A DNA stretch of 64,000 nucleotides. Source: JBKHYJ01 sp046565505 (lineage in GTDB: Bacteria; Acidobacteriota; Blastocatellia; UBA7656). Both the position numbers and the translations under genes were made by a program. Below are positions 42,370 through 49,945 of the stretch, piece by piece. The notes under the pieces are model-generated. The model was not told where the DNA came from. It worked only from the letters and a program-made list of their open reading frames with translations, and did no database searches. Numbering within the stretch: the stretch's first letter is position 1; every line of letters begins with the position of its first letter. The DNA is taken from NCBI GenBank assembly GCA_046565505.1, contig JBKHYJ010000022.1:1-64000 (forward strand), given 5' to 3'.

Positions 42370-42840
42370 TTGATACTCTCAATGTTGGTCATACGCCCAG
42401 CAATAGCGGAAGCTCCACAATCAAATAGCATTGAAATAAACCCGCCTTATGGCCCAGCACTACCAACCGAAATCATTAGCAGAGCTAGACCGTCTAATCG
42501 GCCAAGCCCTCGGCCAAGTCTCAGCGGATATAGTGGACGGAATTACTCTAAAGAAGAAGTCATCCAGCTTATCAAAGACTACTCAGCACAGTATGGAATC
42601 TCCGCAGACCTCCCCCTTAGCGTGGCTAAATGTGAATCCGGTTATAACCAGTTCAGTAAAAATCGAAACTCTACCGCTAGTGGGGTCTTCCAATATATCC
42701 GCTCGACGTGGAGCCACACCGAAGCAGGAGTTTTGGGACTAAGCCCCTTTGACGCTGACGCTAACGTGAGAATGGCTATCAAGTCTATAGCAAGTGGTGG
42801 GATTGGAAATTGGAACGCATCAAAATCATGTTGGAATTAA
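42370..42840 (+). CDS. Secreted lytic transglycosylase (endolysin), possible frameshift at its start
   Basis: The C-terminal domain has KCESGYNQFSKNRNSTASGV followed by FQYIRSTW, the SLT/Rpf lysozyme fold with catalytic Glu in CESGY. The listed start (TTG) gives a truncated leader. An ATG at 42324 with AAGGA upstream is in another frame; removing one A from the run at 42330-42333 would fuse it to give MYKLLIRLLLFILAALILSM, a fine signal peptide. So a one-base indel, a sequencing error or an unusual start is present. Cuts peptidoglycan during lysis. Confidence 0.7.
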   Translation: MILSMLVIRPAIAEAPQSNSIEINPPYGPALPTEIISRARPSNRPSPRPSLSGYSGRNYSKEEVIQLIKDYSAQYGISADLPLSVAKCESGYNQFSKNRNSTASGVFQYIRSTWSHTEAGVLGLSPFDADANVRMAIKSIASGGIGNWNASKSCWN

Positions 42841-43002
42841 ATGATCATTACCTACCTCGAAGAATTTGAAGAGATTAATGAATACACCCTAGCCTCACGC
42901 TATCTCTTTCCGCTCGACTTCATAGAACTCGCACTAACAACCGAACCAATTAAAAGTAAAATATTAAGCATTAATCATTACGAAAATGAATCAAGAAATT
43001 AA
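42841..43002 (+). CDS. Small acidic protein, 53 aa
   Basis: MIITYLEEFEEINEYTLASR, then FPLDFIELALTTEPIKSK. Starts directly after the transglycosylase stop and overlaps the holin start by 17 nt. Unknown; possibly a lysis regulator by position. Confidence 0.45.
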   Translation: MIITYLEEFEEINEYTLASRYLFPLDFIELALTTEPIKSKILSINHYENESRN

Positions 43003-43210
43003 GAATATGCTCATCAGCGTAGCCAAACGCTATGCAAGAGCGTTCGTCGCTGGTGGCATCGCCTCCCTGGTCAGCTTGTTTGCTGCCAGTCAATTCAACA
43101 CTGATGTCCTCAAAGATCCGCAAGCCCTCCTGATCTCTCTGACCGCTGCCTTTCTAAGTGGTGGCATCCAAGCCATAGACAAGCTGCTCCGGTACAAGGA
43201 ATCCCAATAA
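42986..43210 (+). CDS. Holin-like protein, 74 aa
   Basis: Two hydrophobic helices (FVAGGIASLVSLFAAS and ALLISLTAAFLSGGIQAI) with a short linker and a basic C-terminus (DKLLRYKESQ), the usual two-helix holin profile. It follows the transglycosylase, completing a lysis cassette. Confidence 0.65.
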   Translation: MNQEIKNMLISVAKRYARAFVAGGIASLVSLFAASQFNTDVLKDPQALLISLTAAFLSGGIQAIDKLLRYKESQ

Positions 43211-43233
43211 CAATTCTAGAGATTGTTCCCGCT

Positions 43234-43335
43234 CCGACTGGATTATTACACCGCCCTAAGTGGTCGCAGTCGGAAGCTGGGATGATGCTCTGAGTCTATA
43301 TCCAAAACTAGATGTAGTGTCTCTCTCGGAGCATC
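43234..43335 (+). promoter_or_regulatory. Two-hairpin leader before the DUF2958 gene
   Basis: CCGACTG (43234)/CAGTCGG (43267-43273) forms one stem. GATGCTCTGAG (43284-43294)/CTCGGAGCATC (43325-43335) forms a second 11-bp stem with one GU pair. They lie between the lysis cassette and the cargo genes and could be a terminator-free leader or a small RNA. No known riboswitch is recognised. Confidence 0.45.
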
Positions 43336-43382
43336 TTTCCAGCCTAAGAAGGCTCATTCCCAAATACACGGAGGTGTAATAT

Positions 43383-43808
43383 TTGAGTGAATACACAGGG
43401 CTATTTCCTGATGACGTGAAGGCAACCCTACCCAAACTATACTCTCAAGAAGGCAACAAAGACCCCACGGTTTATGTGAAATTCTTCTGTCCCTGGAATC
43501 AGTGGACGTGGTATTTCACCGAGGGTGAACAGCAGGACGGAGATTTCATCTTCTTCGGCTACGTTGTCGGTCAAGAGCGCGAGTGGGGATATGCATCGCT
43601 TAACGAAATAAGCTCAGTTACCGGGCCTATGGGCTTGAAGATTGAGCGCGACATTCACTTCCCGCCAAGGAAAGCAAGCGAAATCTCAGACATCCATTCG
43701 CACTACAAACCGAAAGAGAAATCAAACGGCGAGTATTGCGGTAAATGCGACAAACAGACCCTGCACGAAGGGGGTCAATGCGTTCCTTGCTTAGAGAGCG
43801 AGGACTAA
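43383..43808 (+). CDS. DUF2958-family protein
   Basis: 141 residues. TTG start supported by GGAGGTG 6 nt upstream. LYSQEGNKDPTVYVKFFCPW, DGDFIFFGYVVGQEREWGYA and GLKIERDIHFPP follow the DUF2958 pattern known from plasmids and integrative elements. A Cys-rich tail (CGKCDKQTLHEGGQCVPC) adds a zinc knuckle. Function unknown. First of a run of genes with strong SD sites, unlike the structural genes. Confidence 0.7.
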   Translation: MSEYTGLFPDDVKATLPKLYSQEGNKDPTVYVKFFCPWNQWTWYFTEGEQQDGDFIFFGYVVGQEREWGYASLNEISSVTGPMGLKIERDIHFPPRKASEISDIHSHYKPKEKSNGEYCGKCDKQTLHEGGQCVPCLESED

Positions 43809-43816
43809 GGAGAACT

Positions 43817-44068
43817 ATGGCTGCAAACGCAGAGACACTACCGAACCACAAAGTTCTGTATCACATCGTCAAGGGCAACGGAAGGAAGTCGAGTTGGCGG
43901 AAGTTCGGAGCGGGATTCATTAATCAGGATGGGTCAATGAACATCATCATAGACCTGTTCCCTGGTCAACATTTCCAGCTACGAGACTACACGCCGCCTG
44001 CGCCTGAACCTGTCAAAGCACCTGCTAAGACCCACAAGCTCGACCGGACGAAGAAGTTCACGAAGTAA
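43817..44068 (+). CDS. Small protein, 83 aa
   Basis: AAGGAG precedes the ATG. MAANAETLPNHKVLYHIVKG, then FGAGFINQDGSMNIIIDLFP and a Pro/Lys-rich tail. This resembles small single-strand-binding-like or plasmid-borne proteins of unknown role. Follows the DUF2958 gene by 8 bp. Confidence 0.55.
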   Translation: MAANAETLPNHKVLYHIVKGNGRKSSWRKFGAGFINQDGSMNIIIDLFPGQHFQLRDYTPPAPEPVKAPAKTHKLDRTKKFTK

Positions 44069-44184
44069 CCCCGCCAACAAGCTCACCTAACAAGAGAATC
44101 GTCACAGATTCCACCTACCAGCCAAACCTTGGCATTGGGGAGGCGCATTATCCCCGCGTCTTCCCACTTTTTTTATGGAGGTCT

Positions 44185-44271
44185 ATGAAACGAAAACTCT
44201 TGAGTATGCGAGCGCATACTGCGGCAACTGGTGTCTGCATACAGGCTGAAAAGCCTTACGAGGTCTTATGA
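44185..44271 (+). CDS. Tiny basic protein, 28 aa
   Basis: GGAGG before ATG 44185; ends TGA 44271, overlapping the next start. MKRKLLSMRAHTAATGVCIQ is followed by AEKPYEVL. It may be a leader peptide or a real tiny gene. Confidence 0.4.
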   Translation: MKRKLLSMRAHTAATGVCIQAEKPYEVL

Positions 44272-44402
44272 AGCCTAAATGCGACTACTGCGATAACGAC
44301 GCTGCCATATATAGCGACGATTGGGCTATCTGTGGCGAATGTCCAGACACGAAACCACCTAATAAGGGAGAAAATGATGAAACCGAAACCACTAAACCAT
44401 AA
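44268..44402 (+). CDS. Small zinc-ribbon protein, 44 aa
   Basis: MKPKCDYCDNDAAIYSDDWA, then ICGECPDTK: two CxxC pairs. Overlaps the preceding tiny frame (ATGA) and the start of the secreted protein gene. Typical cargo zinc ribbon. Confidence 0.5.
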   Translation: MKPKCDYCDNDAAIYSDDWAICGECPDTKPPNKGENDETETTKP

Positions 44403-44766
44403 ACGCTGGACGCTCATTTACCTACTGACCATCTTACTCAGTTTGATGTTCGCTCCTTACGGCCACTCTCAAACGCTCGACTGCAACCACGAACCGAGTA
44501 TCGAATACTTCGACAATATGCGAACGCTGCCTGGGTATGTGACTCAACTTGAGGGGACAGAAGTTACCTTAAAGACAGCAGACAAGCATGCGGTTGTTGT
44601 ACGGACCTTTCACTTAACCGACCATACCGAGTTCTACACTGAGAAGGCAATGCAAGCGCACTCCGTAGACCGGACTTACTTCGAGTCTCACAAGGACGGT
44701 TGCTGGGTCGTCCGGTACTGCGCCCACTGTCGGGTCGCTTTCAAGATGATAAGGATGGAAACATGA
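44374..44766 (+). CDS. Secreted protein with Cys motif
   Basis: Start at 44374 (or 44377) after AAGGGAG. The signal peptide (RWTLIYLLTILLSLMFAPYG) is followed by a mature part of about 95 residues ending CWVVRYCAHCRVAF. No family recognised; exported moron product, possibly altering the lysogen surface. Confidence 0.55.
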   Translation: MMKPKPLNHKRWTLIYLLTILLSLMFAPYGHSQTLDCNHEPSIEYFDNMRTLPGYVTQLEGTEVTLKTADKHAVVVRTFHLTDHTEFYTEKAMQAHSVDRTYFESHKDGCWVVRYCAHCRVAFKMIRMET

Positions 44767-45050
44767 AACGAACGCCGTTTGAGAGCGCAACGCACCGGGG
44801 AAGGAACAAGCACCATCTGACCCCGAAGAAACGAGGAGGCGATAACGAGCCGGAAAACATCTTGCTCCTATCTGCCTTCAGACACATGGCGTGGCATATC
44901 CTGTTCGGCCAGAAGACCCTCGAAGAAGTCATCCGATTACTTCAACGGGTTCACAGAGCCAAGAATCGGTGCGCCTACAAAACCCTCAAAACATCCTGCC
45001 CGCTCGGAACCTGTAATGGAAGTCAACGGCAAGCCCGCGCATCCTCTTAA
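44763..45050 (+). CDS. Small HNH-type nuclease
   Basis: 95 residues. RGRNKHHLTPKKRGGDNEPE then NILLLSAFRHMAWHILFG: the H-H, N and H-x-x-x-H pattern of HNH proteins lacking zinc Cys pairs. It overlaps the secreted protein gene by 4 nt. Probable mobile DNA endonuclease or its domesticated relative. Confidence 0.55.
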   Translation: MKRTPFESATHRGRNKHHLTPKKRGGDNEPENILLLSAFRHMAWHILFGQKTLEEVIRLLQRVHRAKNRCAYKTLKTSCPLGTCNGSQRQARASS

Positions 45051-45225
45051 ACTTCATTGTCCCTTACGGTGCGGCGGATACCTGGAGAATGACGTTCTTA
45101 TGTATCTGCTAGAGGGCGATGAACTCTTTATCTACGGCAAGTGCGGCGAGTGCGGTCAGGCAGGGAATATGCAAGTTTCACTCATCAAACTGATGTCTCA
45201 ATGTCCGCAAGTCGCGGTCATGTGA
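45016..45225 (+). CDS. Zinc-ribbon protein, 69 aa
   Basis: CPLRCGGYLENDVLMYLLEG, then YGKCGECGQAGNMQV: four Cys arranged as a zinc ribbon. Last cargo gene before a terminator; overlaps the HNH gene by 35 nt. Confidence 0.5.
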   Translation: MEVNGKPAHPLKLHCPLRCGGYLENDVLMYLLEGDELFIYGKCGECGQAGNMQVSLIKLMSQCPQVAVM

Positions 45226-45232
45226 ACATCTC

Positions 45233-45281
45233 AAAAAGAGCTTTCCAACAATAGCGCCCGTTGGTCTGCTCTCTTTTTTTA
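45233..45281 (+). terminator. Intrinsic terminator after the cargo genes
   Basis: AAAGAGC and GCTCTCTTT flank an inner CCAAC/GTTGG stem, followed by seven T. It ends the 43.4-45.2 kb cargo run and insulates the following nuclease gene. Confidence 0.75.
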
Positions 45282-45299
45282 GATGTATAATGAATTTAA

Positions 45300-46304
45300 A
45301 TGAAAGGACGAAACAAAACGGTGGAGAAAACTGTCAAGGAAGATCCCGATTGGATGAAGCTAGAAAAGATAATAGCTGAGATCCAACAGACACTTGCTCC
45401 TGGGGCCAAAGTAACTCATAACGATAGGATCATCGGCAAGTCCGGCGAGCCGAGGAAAATTGACGTTAGCATTAGAGAAAATGTCGGGATCAACCCAATA
45501 CTTATTATAATTGACTGTAAGAAACACGCTGAACCGATAGGTAGAAAAGAAGTAGCGGGGTTTGCTGAGCAAGTGGATGATGTTGGCCCTTGTATTGGTA
45601 TTATGATCTCAGACTATAAGTTTGGTAGTGGAGCAGAGGATGTAGCTCGTAAAGAAAACATAATTCTAAAGACCTTTACTGAAGCTAATCATACTGACTG
45701 GCAACAGGTGTTCGGTTCTCACCCCATGTTTTTTATGTCCCTAGGTGATTGGACAGTTCATGAAGCTTGGATGCCTGAGTCGAGAATTGGTGGTGTCGTT
45801 TCCAAAAACCTAGTTCGACTTGACCCTGGAACTACCCTGTTCACCGGGGATCTTAAGTTTTACCCCTTGAATCAAACAGGCTCTGGAATTGGACACCTTT
45901 TCTCGGCCTATTATGATAAATTACCACGTCCAAGACCTATAGGTAGGTTTAAGATACAGATACCTCAAGCAAACCCTCCTTATTACATCTACTTTATTGA
46001 CAAGCGATTAATTTCTCCACCATACATTGTGGTTGACGGAACTATGATTTTCAAAAAGTATCCAGTGACTTACGATATGGCAAAAGGACGTGCTTTAAAA
46101 TCTGATACAGGTAACGTAGAAGCGATAAAAGTTATAACCGATGGATACATAATGAGTGAAGTAAGAAAACAAGAGGGTATCTTATATACGGAAGAAGAAT
46201 GGAAGAAACATGAACTATCTCCCAATCTAGGTGAGTATAAGGTTGACGACAACCATATTTACAGTTTTGAATTCGTAGCAGCACCCCCTAAGAAACAAAG
46301 CTAA
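45300..46304 (+). CDS. Mrr-like restriction endonuclease-fold protein
   Basis: 334 residues. The N-terminal 110 residues carry RKIDVSIRENVGINPILIII followed by DCKKHAEPIGRKEVAGFAEQ: Asp, then D-C-K, then the EVAGFAEQ helix, the layout of Mrr-type PD-(D/E)xK nucleases. The C-terminal 200 residues are unassigned and beta-rich and may recognise a target. Own transcription unit after a terminator; a lysogen-borne defence or exclusion gene is plausible. Confidence 0.65.
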   Translation: MKGRNKTVEKTVKEDPDWMKLEKIIAEIQQTLAPGAKVTHNDRIIGKSGEPRKIDVSIRENVGINPILIIIDCKKHAEPIGRKEVAGFAEQVDDVGPCIGIMISDYKFGSGAEDVARKENIILKTFTEANHTDWQQVFGSHPMFFMSLGDWTVHEAWMPESRIGGVVSKNLVRLDPGTTLFTGDLKFYPLNQTGSGIGHLFSAYYDKLPRPRPIGRFKIQIPQANPPYYIYFIDKRLISPPYIVVDGTMIFKKYPVTYDMAKGRALKSDTGNVEAIKVITDGYIMSEVRKQEGILYTEEEWKKHELSPNLGEYKVDDNHIYSFEFVAAPPKKQS

Positions 46305-46347
46305 TTATTTATAGACTAATAGTTCAATTAATTTAGAGGTGGAGGTT

Positions 46348-46563
46348 ATGACAGAGGAAACGAAAACAACATACTTCTATACACACGATAGTGAGGGCGT
46401 AAGGGTGACAAAGATTATGGGCGAAGAAGCGGCGGACGCATTTGCTCATGACTATGTGGCAACACATAAAGGTCAGCCAGGGGGTTCAACATTAATGGGT
46501 CTTAAGGAGGAGGATAAACTTAAAATAGCTGACCTTGTTAGGCATTGGCTAGAGACACACTAA
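46348..46563 (+). CDS. Hypothetical protein, 71 aa
   Basis: GAGGTGGAGGTT precedes ATG 46348. MTEETKTTYFYTHDSEGVRV and a C-terminal helix (EDKLKIADLVRHWLETH). No family recognised. Convergent with the SSB-tailed gene and overlaps its end by 4 nt. Confidence 0.5.
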   Translation: MTEETKTTYFYTHDSEGVRVTKIMGEEAADAFAHDYVATHKGQPGGSTLMGLKEEDKLKIADLVRHWLETH

Positions 46564-47174
46564 AACGGAATATCCTCTATCGGTGGTTCTTCGTCCTGCT
46601 GAATTGTTGGAAGGTCTTCGACTGGCTTCTTGTATATCGCCTCTGCCTTCGCCCAGCCCGTTGCCGTTCGCTTGGTTACGTCTGCTTCAATGGTCTTACA
46701 AATCAGCCAGTAGGTTCCTTTCTCTATCTGCTCGGTTACATACTGGAAGTCTTTCCCGTTCGCAAGGTGGGCAGCTACGAGGTTGTGGTATGCCTTAATC
46801 AGTCCTAGTTTGTCCCAGTCTACAGGCTCGCTAGGCTTCAAATTCTGGCTTATAGGACGACTTTGGGCCTGGGGTGCTGTCTCGCTAGCCACAAGGGGTA
46901 ATATGCGGTATATGGTGCGTTCCTTGTAGGTGACAGTATTACCCTCTCTGCCAACAAAAGATTTCTCTTTTTCTCCATACTGAACACCGAATATCTCTCC
47001 GATTTTCTTCTTTTGAATGTCTGCGAAGGCTTCACTATCTTCGGTCGGTTTGTCTTTATCCTTCTTCCAGATGATCCAACGAGTCTTGGGGTTTTGGGAA
47101 TCTTTGACTTGTACAGTCAGTCCTTTATCTTCTAATCCGGCGTAGGTCATGTTTGTTGATGGATATTTGCTCAT
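46560..47174 (-). CDS. SSB-like protein with DIPF tail
   Basis: 204 residues ending QQDEEPPIEDIPF. An acidic stretch with terminal D-I-P-F is the hallmark of bacterial SSB tails that recruit replication and repair enzymes. The N-terminal part (TVQVKDSQNPKTRWIIWKKD) could be an OB fold but is not a clear match. It probably coats single-stranded phage DNA. It is the best replication-linked gene in the prophage. Confidence 0.65.
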   Translation of the reverse strand: MSKYPSTNMTYAGLEDKGLTVQVKDSQNPKTRWIIWKKDKDKPTEDSEAFADIQKKKIGEIFGVQYGEKEKSFVGREGNTVTYKERTIYRILPLVASETAPQAQSRPISQNLKPSEPVDWDKLGLIKAYHNLVAAHLANGKDFQYVTEQIEKGTYWLICKTIEADVTKRTATGWAKAEAIYKKPVEDLPTIQQDEEPPIEDIPF

Positions 47175-47314
47175 TGTTTTTCGATTAATAGTTCACGAAT
47201 GTCTAAAAGGAAGCCTAATGTAACCCTTATCTGTTTCATTCTTCCTAATCTTGATTGCTCGGAAATAGCAATTAAGTTTTCAACCTCTTGTAGCATTTGT
47301 TCTCTTGTTCTCAT
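47171..47314 (-). CDS. Small helical protein, 47 aa
   Basis: MRTREQMLQEVENLIAISEQ, then MKQIRVTLGFLLDIRELLIE. Overlaps the SSB-tailed gene start by 4 nt (ATGA), so co-translated. Function unknown. Confidence 0.5.
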   Translation of the reverse strand: MRTREQMLQEVENLIAISEQSRLGRMKQIRVTLGFLLDIRELLIEKQ

Positions 47315-47362
47315 ATTAGTACCTTTTTTTGTTGATGAGTTGATTCATTGTTAGTTCGTTAA

Positions 47363-47680
47363 TTACGAATACTTCTCTACCATTCGCTTGTGTCCCGCTT
47401 GGGCTTCTTTCCAAGTGGAATATCTATCCACATCAATTTCGGAATAATTTCCTTTAGAGGGAAATACCATCGTTTCATAAAGCAGTGGTGGGCCATCCCC
47501 GAATGAATGGTCTAGCCCAAGAAAAACAGTTGAAACATACTTTCCATTTGGCAATGTCTCTTGTTTAACAATCCGGTCGTCTCCCTCAAGATATTCTTCC
47601 CACTCTAAAACGTCTTCTACGGGTTTGACCTTTTTGCCTACTAAAATGTATTTATCTATATGCGTGGCGTCGGTCGCCAC
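47363..47680 (-). CDS. Conserved phage protein, 105 aa
   Basis: DKYILVGKKVKPVEDVLEWE, then STVFLGLDHSFGDGPPLLYE and TMVFPSKG...RYSTWKEAQAGH. This combination (VSTVFLGLDH, ETMVF, RYSTWxEAxxGH) recurs in many phages and prophages; its function is not known. Confidence 0.7.
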   Translation of the reverse strand: MATDATHIDKYILVGKKVKPVEDVLEWEEYLEGDDRIVKQETLPNGKYVSTVFLGLDHSFGDGPPLLYETMVFPSKGNYSEIDVDRYSTWKEAQAGHKRMVEKYS

Positions 47681-47681
47681 C

Positions 47682-48044
47682 CTATTTAATGAAGTTAATG
47701 ATTTCTTCTAAGTGAACTATCATCTTGTCGGTTACATTTGAATACCAATCGTCAAAGTATTCTTCTGATAAATTAAGAGTGTTGTAGTGATGCCACAGCG
47801 CGGCTCTTAGGCGTTGGGATTGTCTCTTTTTAGGCTTACCAAAATACTGTTTGAGTCCAGATTCAATCTTTACTCTGATAGGCAGAAGGGTATAGATAAT
47901 ATCTGCTGATCCGTCTTGGTTGGGTTTCTCTTTGTAGTCTTGATGTTCAAACTCTCCCCCTAAGATGACATACTTCTCTCGGTCTAAATCTTCGGGGACT
48001 TCTATCTTACCCTTGAGTTGTACCCAGCGGGTGTTGATCTTCAT
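47682..48044 (-). CDS. Hypothetical early protein, 120 aa
   Basis: MKINTRWVQLKGKIEVPEDL, then YVILGGEFEHQDYKEKPNQD and a basic helical C-terminus (KPKKRQSQRLRAALWHHYN). No family recognised. It overlaps the HU gene by 4 nt and may act with SSB and HU in DNA handling. Confidence 0.5.
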   Translation of the reverse strand: MKINTRWVQLKGKIEVPEDLDREKYVILGGEFEHQDYKEKPNQDGSADIIYTLLPIRVKIESGLKQYFGKPKKRQSQRLRAALWHHYNTLNLSEEYFDDWYSNVTDKMIVHLEEIINFIK

Positions 48045-48325
48045 CTGTTTGGTCTTATGGCTCTCTTGAAACCTTCTCCTGCTACAAACTTGGGAGTGTT
48101 TAACTTCGGAATAGTAATCCGTTCATGCGGAGGGCGGGGGTTGACTCCGATTCTGGATTCACGGTGGGAGACGCTAAACGTCCCAAATCCAGAGATCATT
48201 ACTTCCTGATTTTTCCTGAGTTCGTCGTAGATGATTTTTATAAACGTGTTGAGGTAACGTTCTGCCTGACTCCACGGTATACCTAGCTTGATGGCAAGCT
48301 GCTCTATCAAATCCCTTTTAATCAT
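48041..48325 (-). CDS. HU/IHF-family DNA-binding protein
   Basis: 94 residues. MIKRDLIEQLAIKLGIPWSQ, then MISGFGTFSVSHRESRIGVN: helical N-terminus, GFGTF turn and the beta-arm RESRIGVNPRP are the HU/IHF signature. It bends phage or host DNA during replication, packaging or integration (integrases often need such a helper). First gene of the minus-strand SSB/HU operon. Confidence 0.88.
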   Translation of the reverse strand: MIKRDLIEQLAIKLGIPWSQAERYLNTFIKIIYDELRKNQEVMISGFGTFSVSHRESRIGVNPRPPHERITIPKLNTPKFVAGEGFKRAIRPNR

Positions 48326-48468
48326 TGAGTGATTGTTAATGGTAGGACTATTTTCATCTTAGCATAGGGATAAAATTTAGCAAGGGGCTTAAAATGGGCG
48401 TTTTTTTAAAATTTGGCGGGTTTATCCACAGCAATAGAAAGTTCTATTAATCAAACAAAGTCATGCGC

Positions 48469-48474
48469 TATAAT
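48469..48474 (+). promoter_or_regulatory. Consensus -10 box for the HEPN-type cassette
   Basis: TATAAT at 48469-48474 lies 49 bp before the TTG start of the cassette; the -35 region (ATTAAT) is weak. AAGGAGA at 48510 sets the TTG at 48523 as start. Confidence 0.5.
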
Positions 48475-48522
48475 ACTTTGCCCTAAGAGGCCCTATTCCT
48501 CACCTAGTAAGGAGAGAATGTT

Positions 48523-49134
48523 TTGGCGAAAGACGATAAAGCAAAAGTCAAGATGACTGTTATTCACTTTGAAACCGAATCAGACAACGCGACGTTGCAG
48601 GAGAACATTAAATCCATCGCGCATACTCTGAGTCGCGCACTGGCAGCACCAGCAAGAGTGGTCTACACGCAACCCGCACAGATTGGGTCTGGTGATGGAG
48701 CGGGGGAAGCTGTAGAGGCTGAGCTTGAAGATGACGCTATTGATGCGGAACTCGCTCCCTCTGCACCTAAGAAAAAGAGCGGGACCGCTCGTCAGTTTCG
48801 TACTCCTAAGCCGGTAGATATTGATCTGACTTCGGGTGATACACCACTGAAAGCGTTCCTCGAAGAGAAAGATCCAGATGGAGACATTAAGCGGTATCTG
48901 GCTATAACTTATTGGCTGAAGAAGTACCGTGATATAGAAGAGGTGTCGGCTGACCACATATACACTGGATATCGACATATGGGGTCAGGGTGGCAAGTCC
49001 CCGCTGACTCAGCCGCGCCATTCCGCTATATGAAACGGAAGCAATACGGTTGGATAAAAGGCGGCTCCAAAAATGGCCTTTATATAATTAACCACCTCGG
49101 TGAAAACGTGATTGAGGGGATGGGTAAAGAATAA
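48523..49134 (+). CDS. First gene of a two-gene HEPN-type cassette
   Basis: 203 residues, TTG start after AAGGAGA. A helical N-terminus and acidic linker (EAVEAELEDDAIDAELAPSA) lead to a C-terminal domain with YLAITYWLKKYRDIEEVSAD and GWIKGGSKNGLYIINHLGEN, the style of a winged helix. A similar segment (FFAWFLHSKRNKERFSPADI) begins the next protein, so the two may share a domain. No known family. Cargo-type SD. Confidence 0.55.
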   Translation: MAKDDKAKVKMTVIHFETESDNATLQENIKSIAHTLSRALAAPARVVYTQPAQIGSGDGAGEAVEAELEDDAIDAELAPSAPKKKSGTARQFRTPKPVDIDLTSGDTPLKAFLEEKDPDGDIKRYLAITYWLKKYRDIEEVSADHIYTGYRHMGSGWQVPADSAAPFRYMKRKQYGWIKGGSKNGLYIINHLGENVIEGMGKE

Positions 49135-49142
49135 ACTTCACA

Positions 49143-49904
49143 ATGAGCTTGGAAGATTTAGTAAATAGCATTTCCGGCTTCACCGGATGGAAAGACTCTG
49201 ACAGGATACGGTTCTTCGCGTGGTTCCTTCACTCGAAAAGAAACAAGGAACGGTTTAGTCCAGCGGACATCCGAGCCTGTTATGAGGAGTTGTCCCTCAA
49301 CAAGCCGAGCGATGTAAACCCATATCTTTCCCAGATGACGGCGCGTAAGCCACCTGAAATGGTGAAGGACAAGCGGGGCTACGCCTTAGAGAAGCGTCTA
49401 CGGGACAAGCTCGAATCGAAGTACGGCCAACGGGCAGCCACAGTAGTTGTGGACAAGATGCTGCTTGATCTGCCGAATCAGGTTCCTAACCTAGTAGAGC
49501 GCACGTTCCTTGATGAAACTATACGATGCTATCGAGCGGAGGCGTTCAGGGCAACGATTGTGATGGCTTGGAATCTGGCCTATCACCATCTGTGTGACTT
49601 TATTCTGAAGAACCACCTAGCGGCGTTTAATGCCCAGTGGCCCTTGACCTTACCCGGTCATCATAAGGACTCTAAGATTAAAGCTATCGCTACTCACGAT
49701 GACTTTGCGGTACTCAAAGAGTCCCAGATGATTCAGGTTTGTCGTTCGGCTAACATTATCACCAATGATCTAAGGAAGGTGCTGGATGAAAAGCTGGGTA
49801 GGCGAAATTCGGCAGCGCACCCTTCAAGCGTCTCGTTCTCTCCTCACACAGCGGAGGAGTGCGTCATTGACCTTATCACTAACGTGGTATTAAAGCTGGT
49901 TTAG
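49143..49904 (+). CDS. HEPN-motif protein, second gene of the cassette
   Basis: 253 residues. N-terminal winged-helix-like part, then a helical C-terminal half (FRATIVMAWNLAYHHLCDFI) with GRRNSAAHPS near the end. R-N-S-A-A-H is the R-x4-H motif of HEPN RNases, in the expected last-helix region. It lies 8 bp after its partner. It may be a ribonuclease toxin or defence effector carried by the prophage; this is inferred from the motif. Confidence 0.55.
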   Translation: MSLEDLVNSISGFTGWKDSDRIRFFAWFLHSKRNKERFSPADIRACYEELSLNKPSDVNPYLSQMTARKPPEMVKDKRGYALEKRLRDKLESKYGQRAATVVVDKMLLDLPNQVPNLVERTFLDETIRCYRAEAFRATIVMAWNLAYHHLCDFILKNHLAAFNAQWPLTLPGHHKDSKIKAIATHDDFAVLKESQMIQVCRSANIITNDLRKVLDEKLGRRNSAAHPSSVSFSPHTAEECVIDLITNVVLKLV

Positions 49905-49945
49905 TTCGTCAGAAATTCTACCGCCTGAATCGCACAAGATACAGG

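Noticed and set aside
42449..42742. 97-codon frame inside the transglycosylase gene
   Set aside because: Shadow of a well-supported enzyme frame; no motif.
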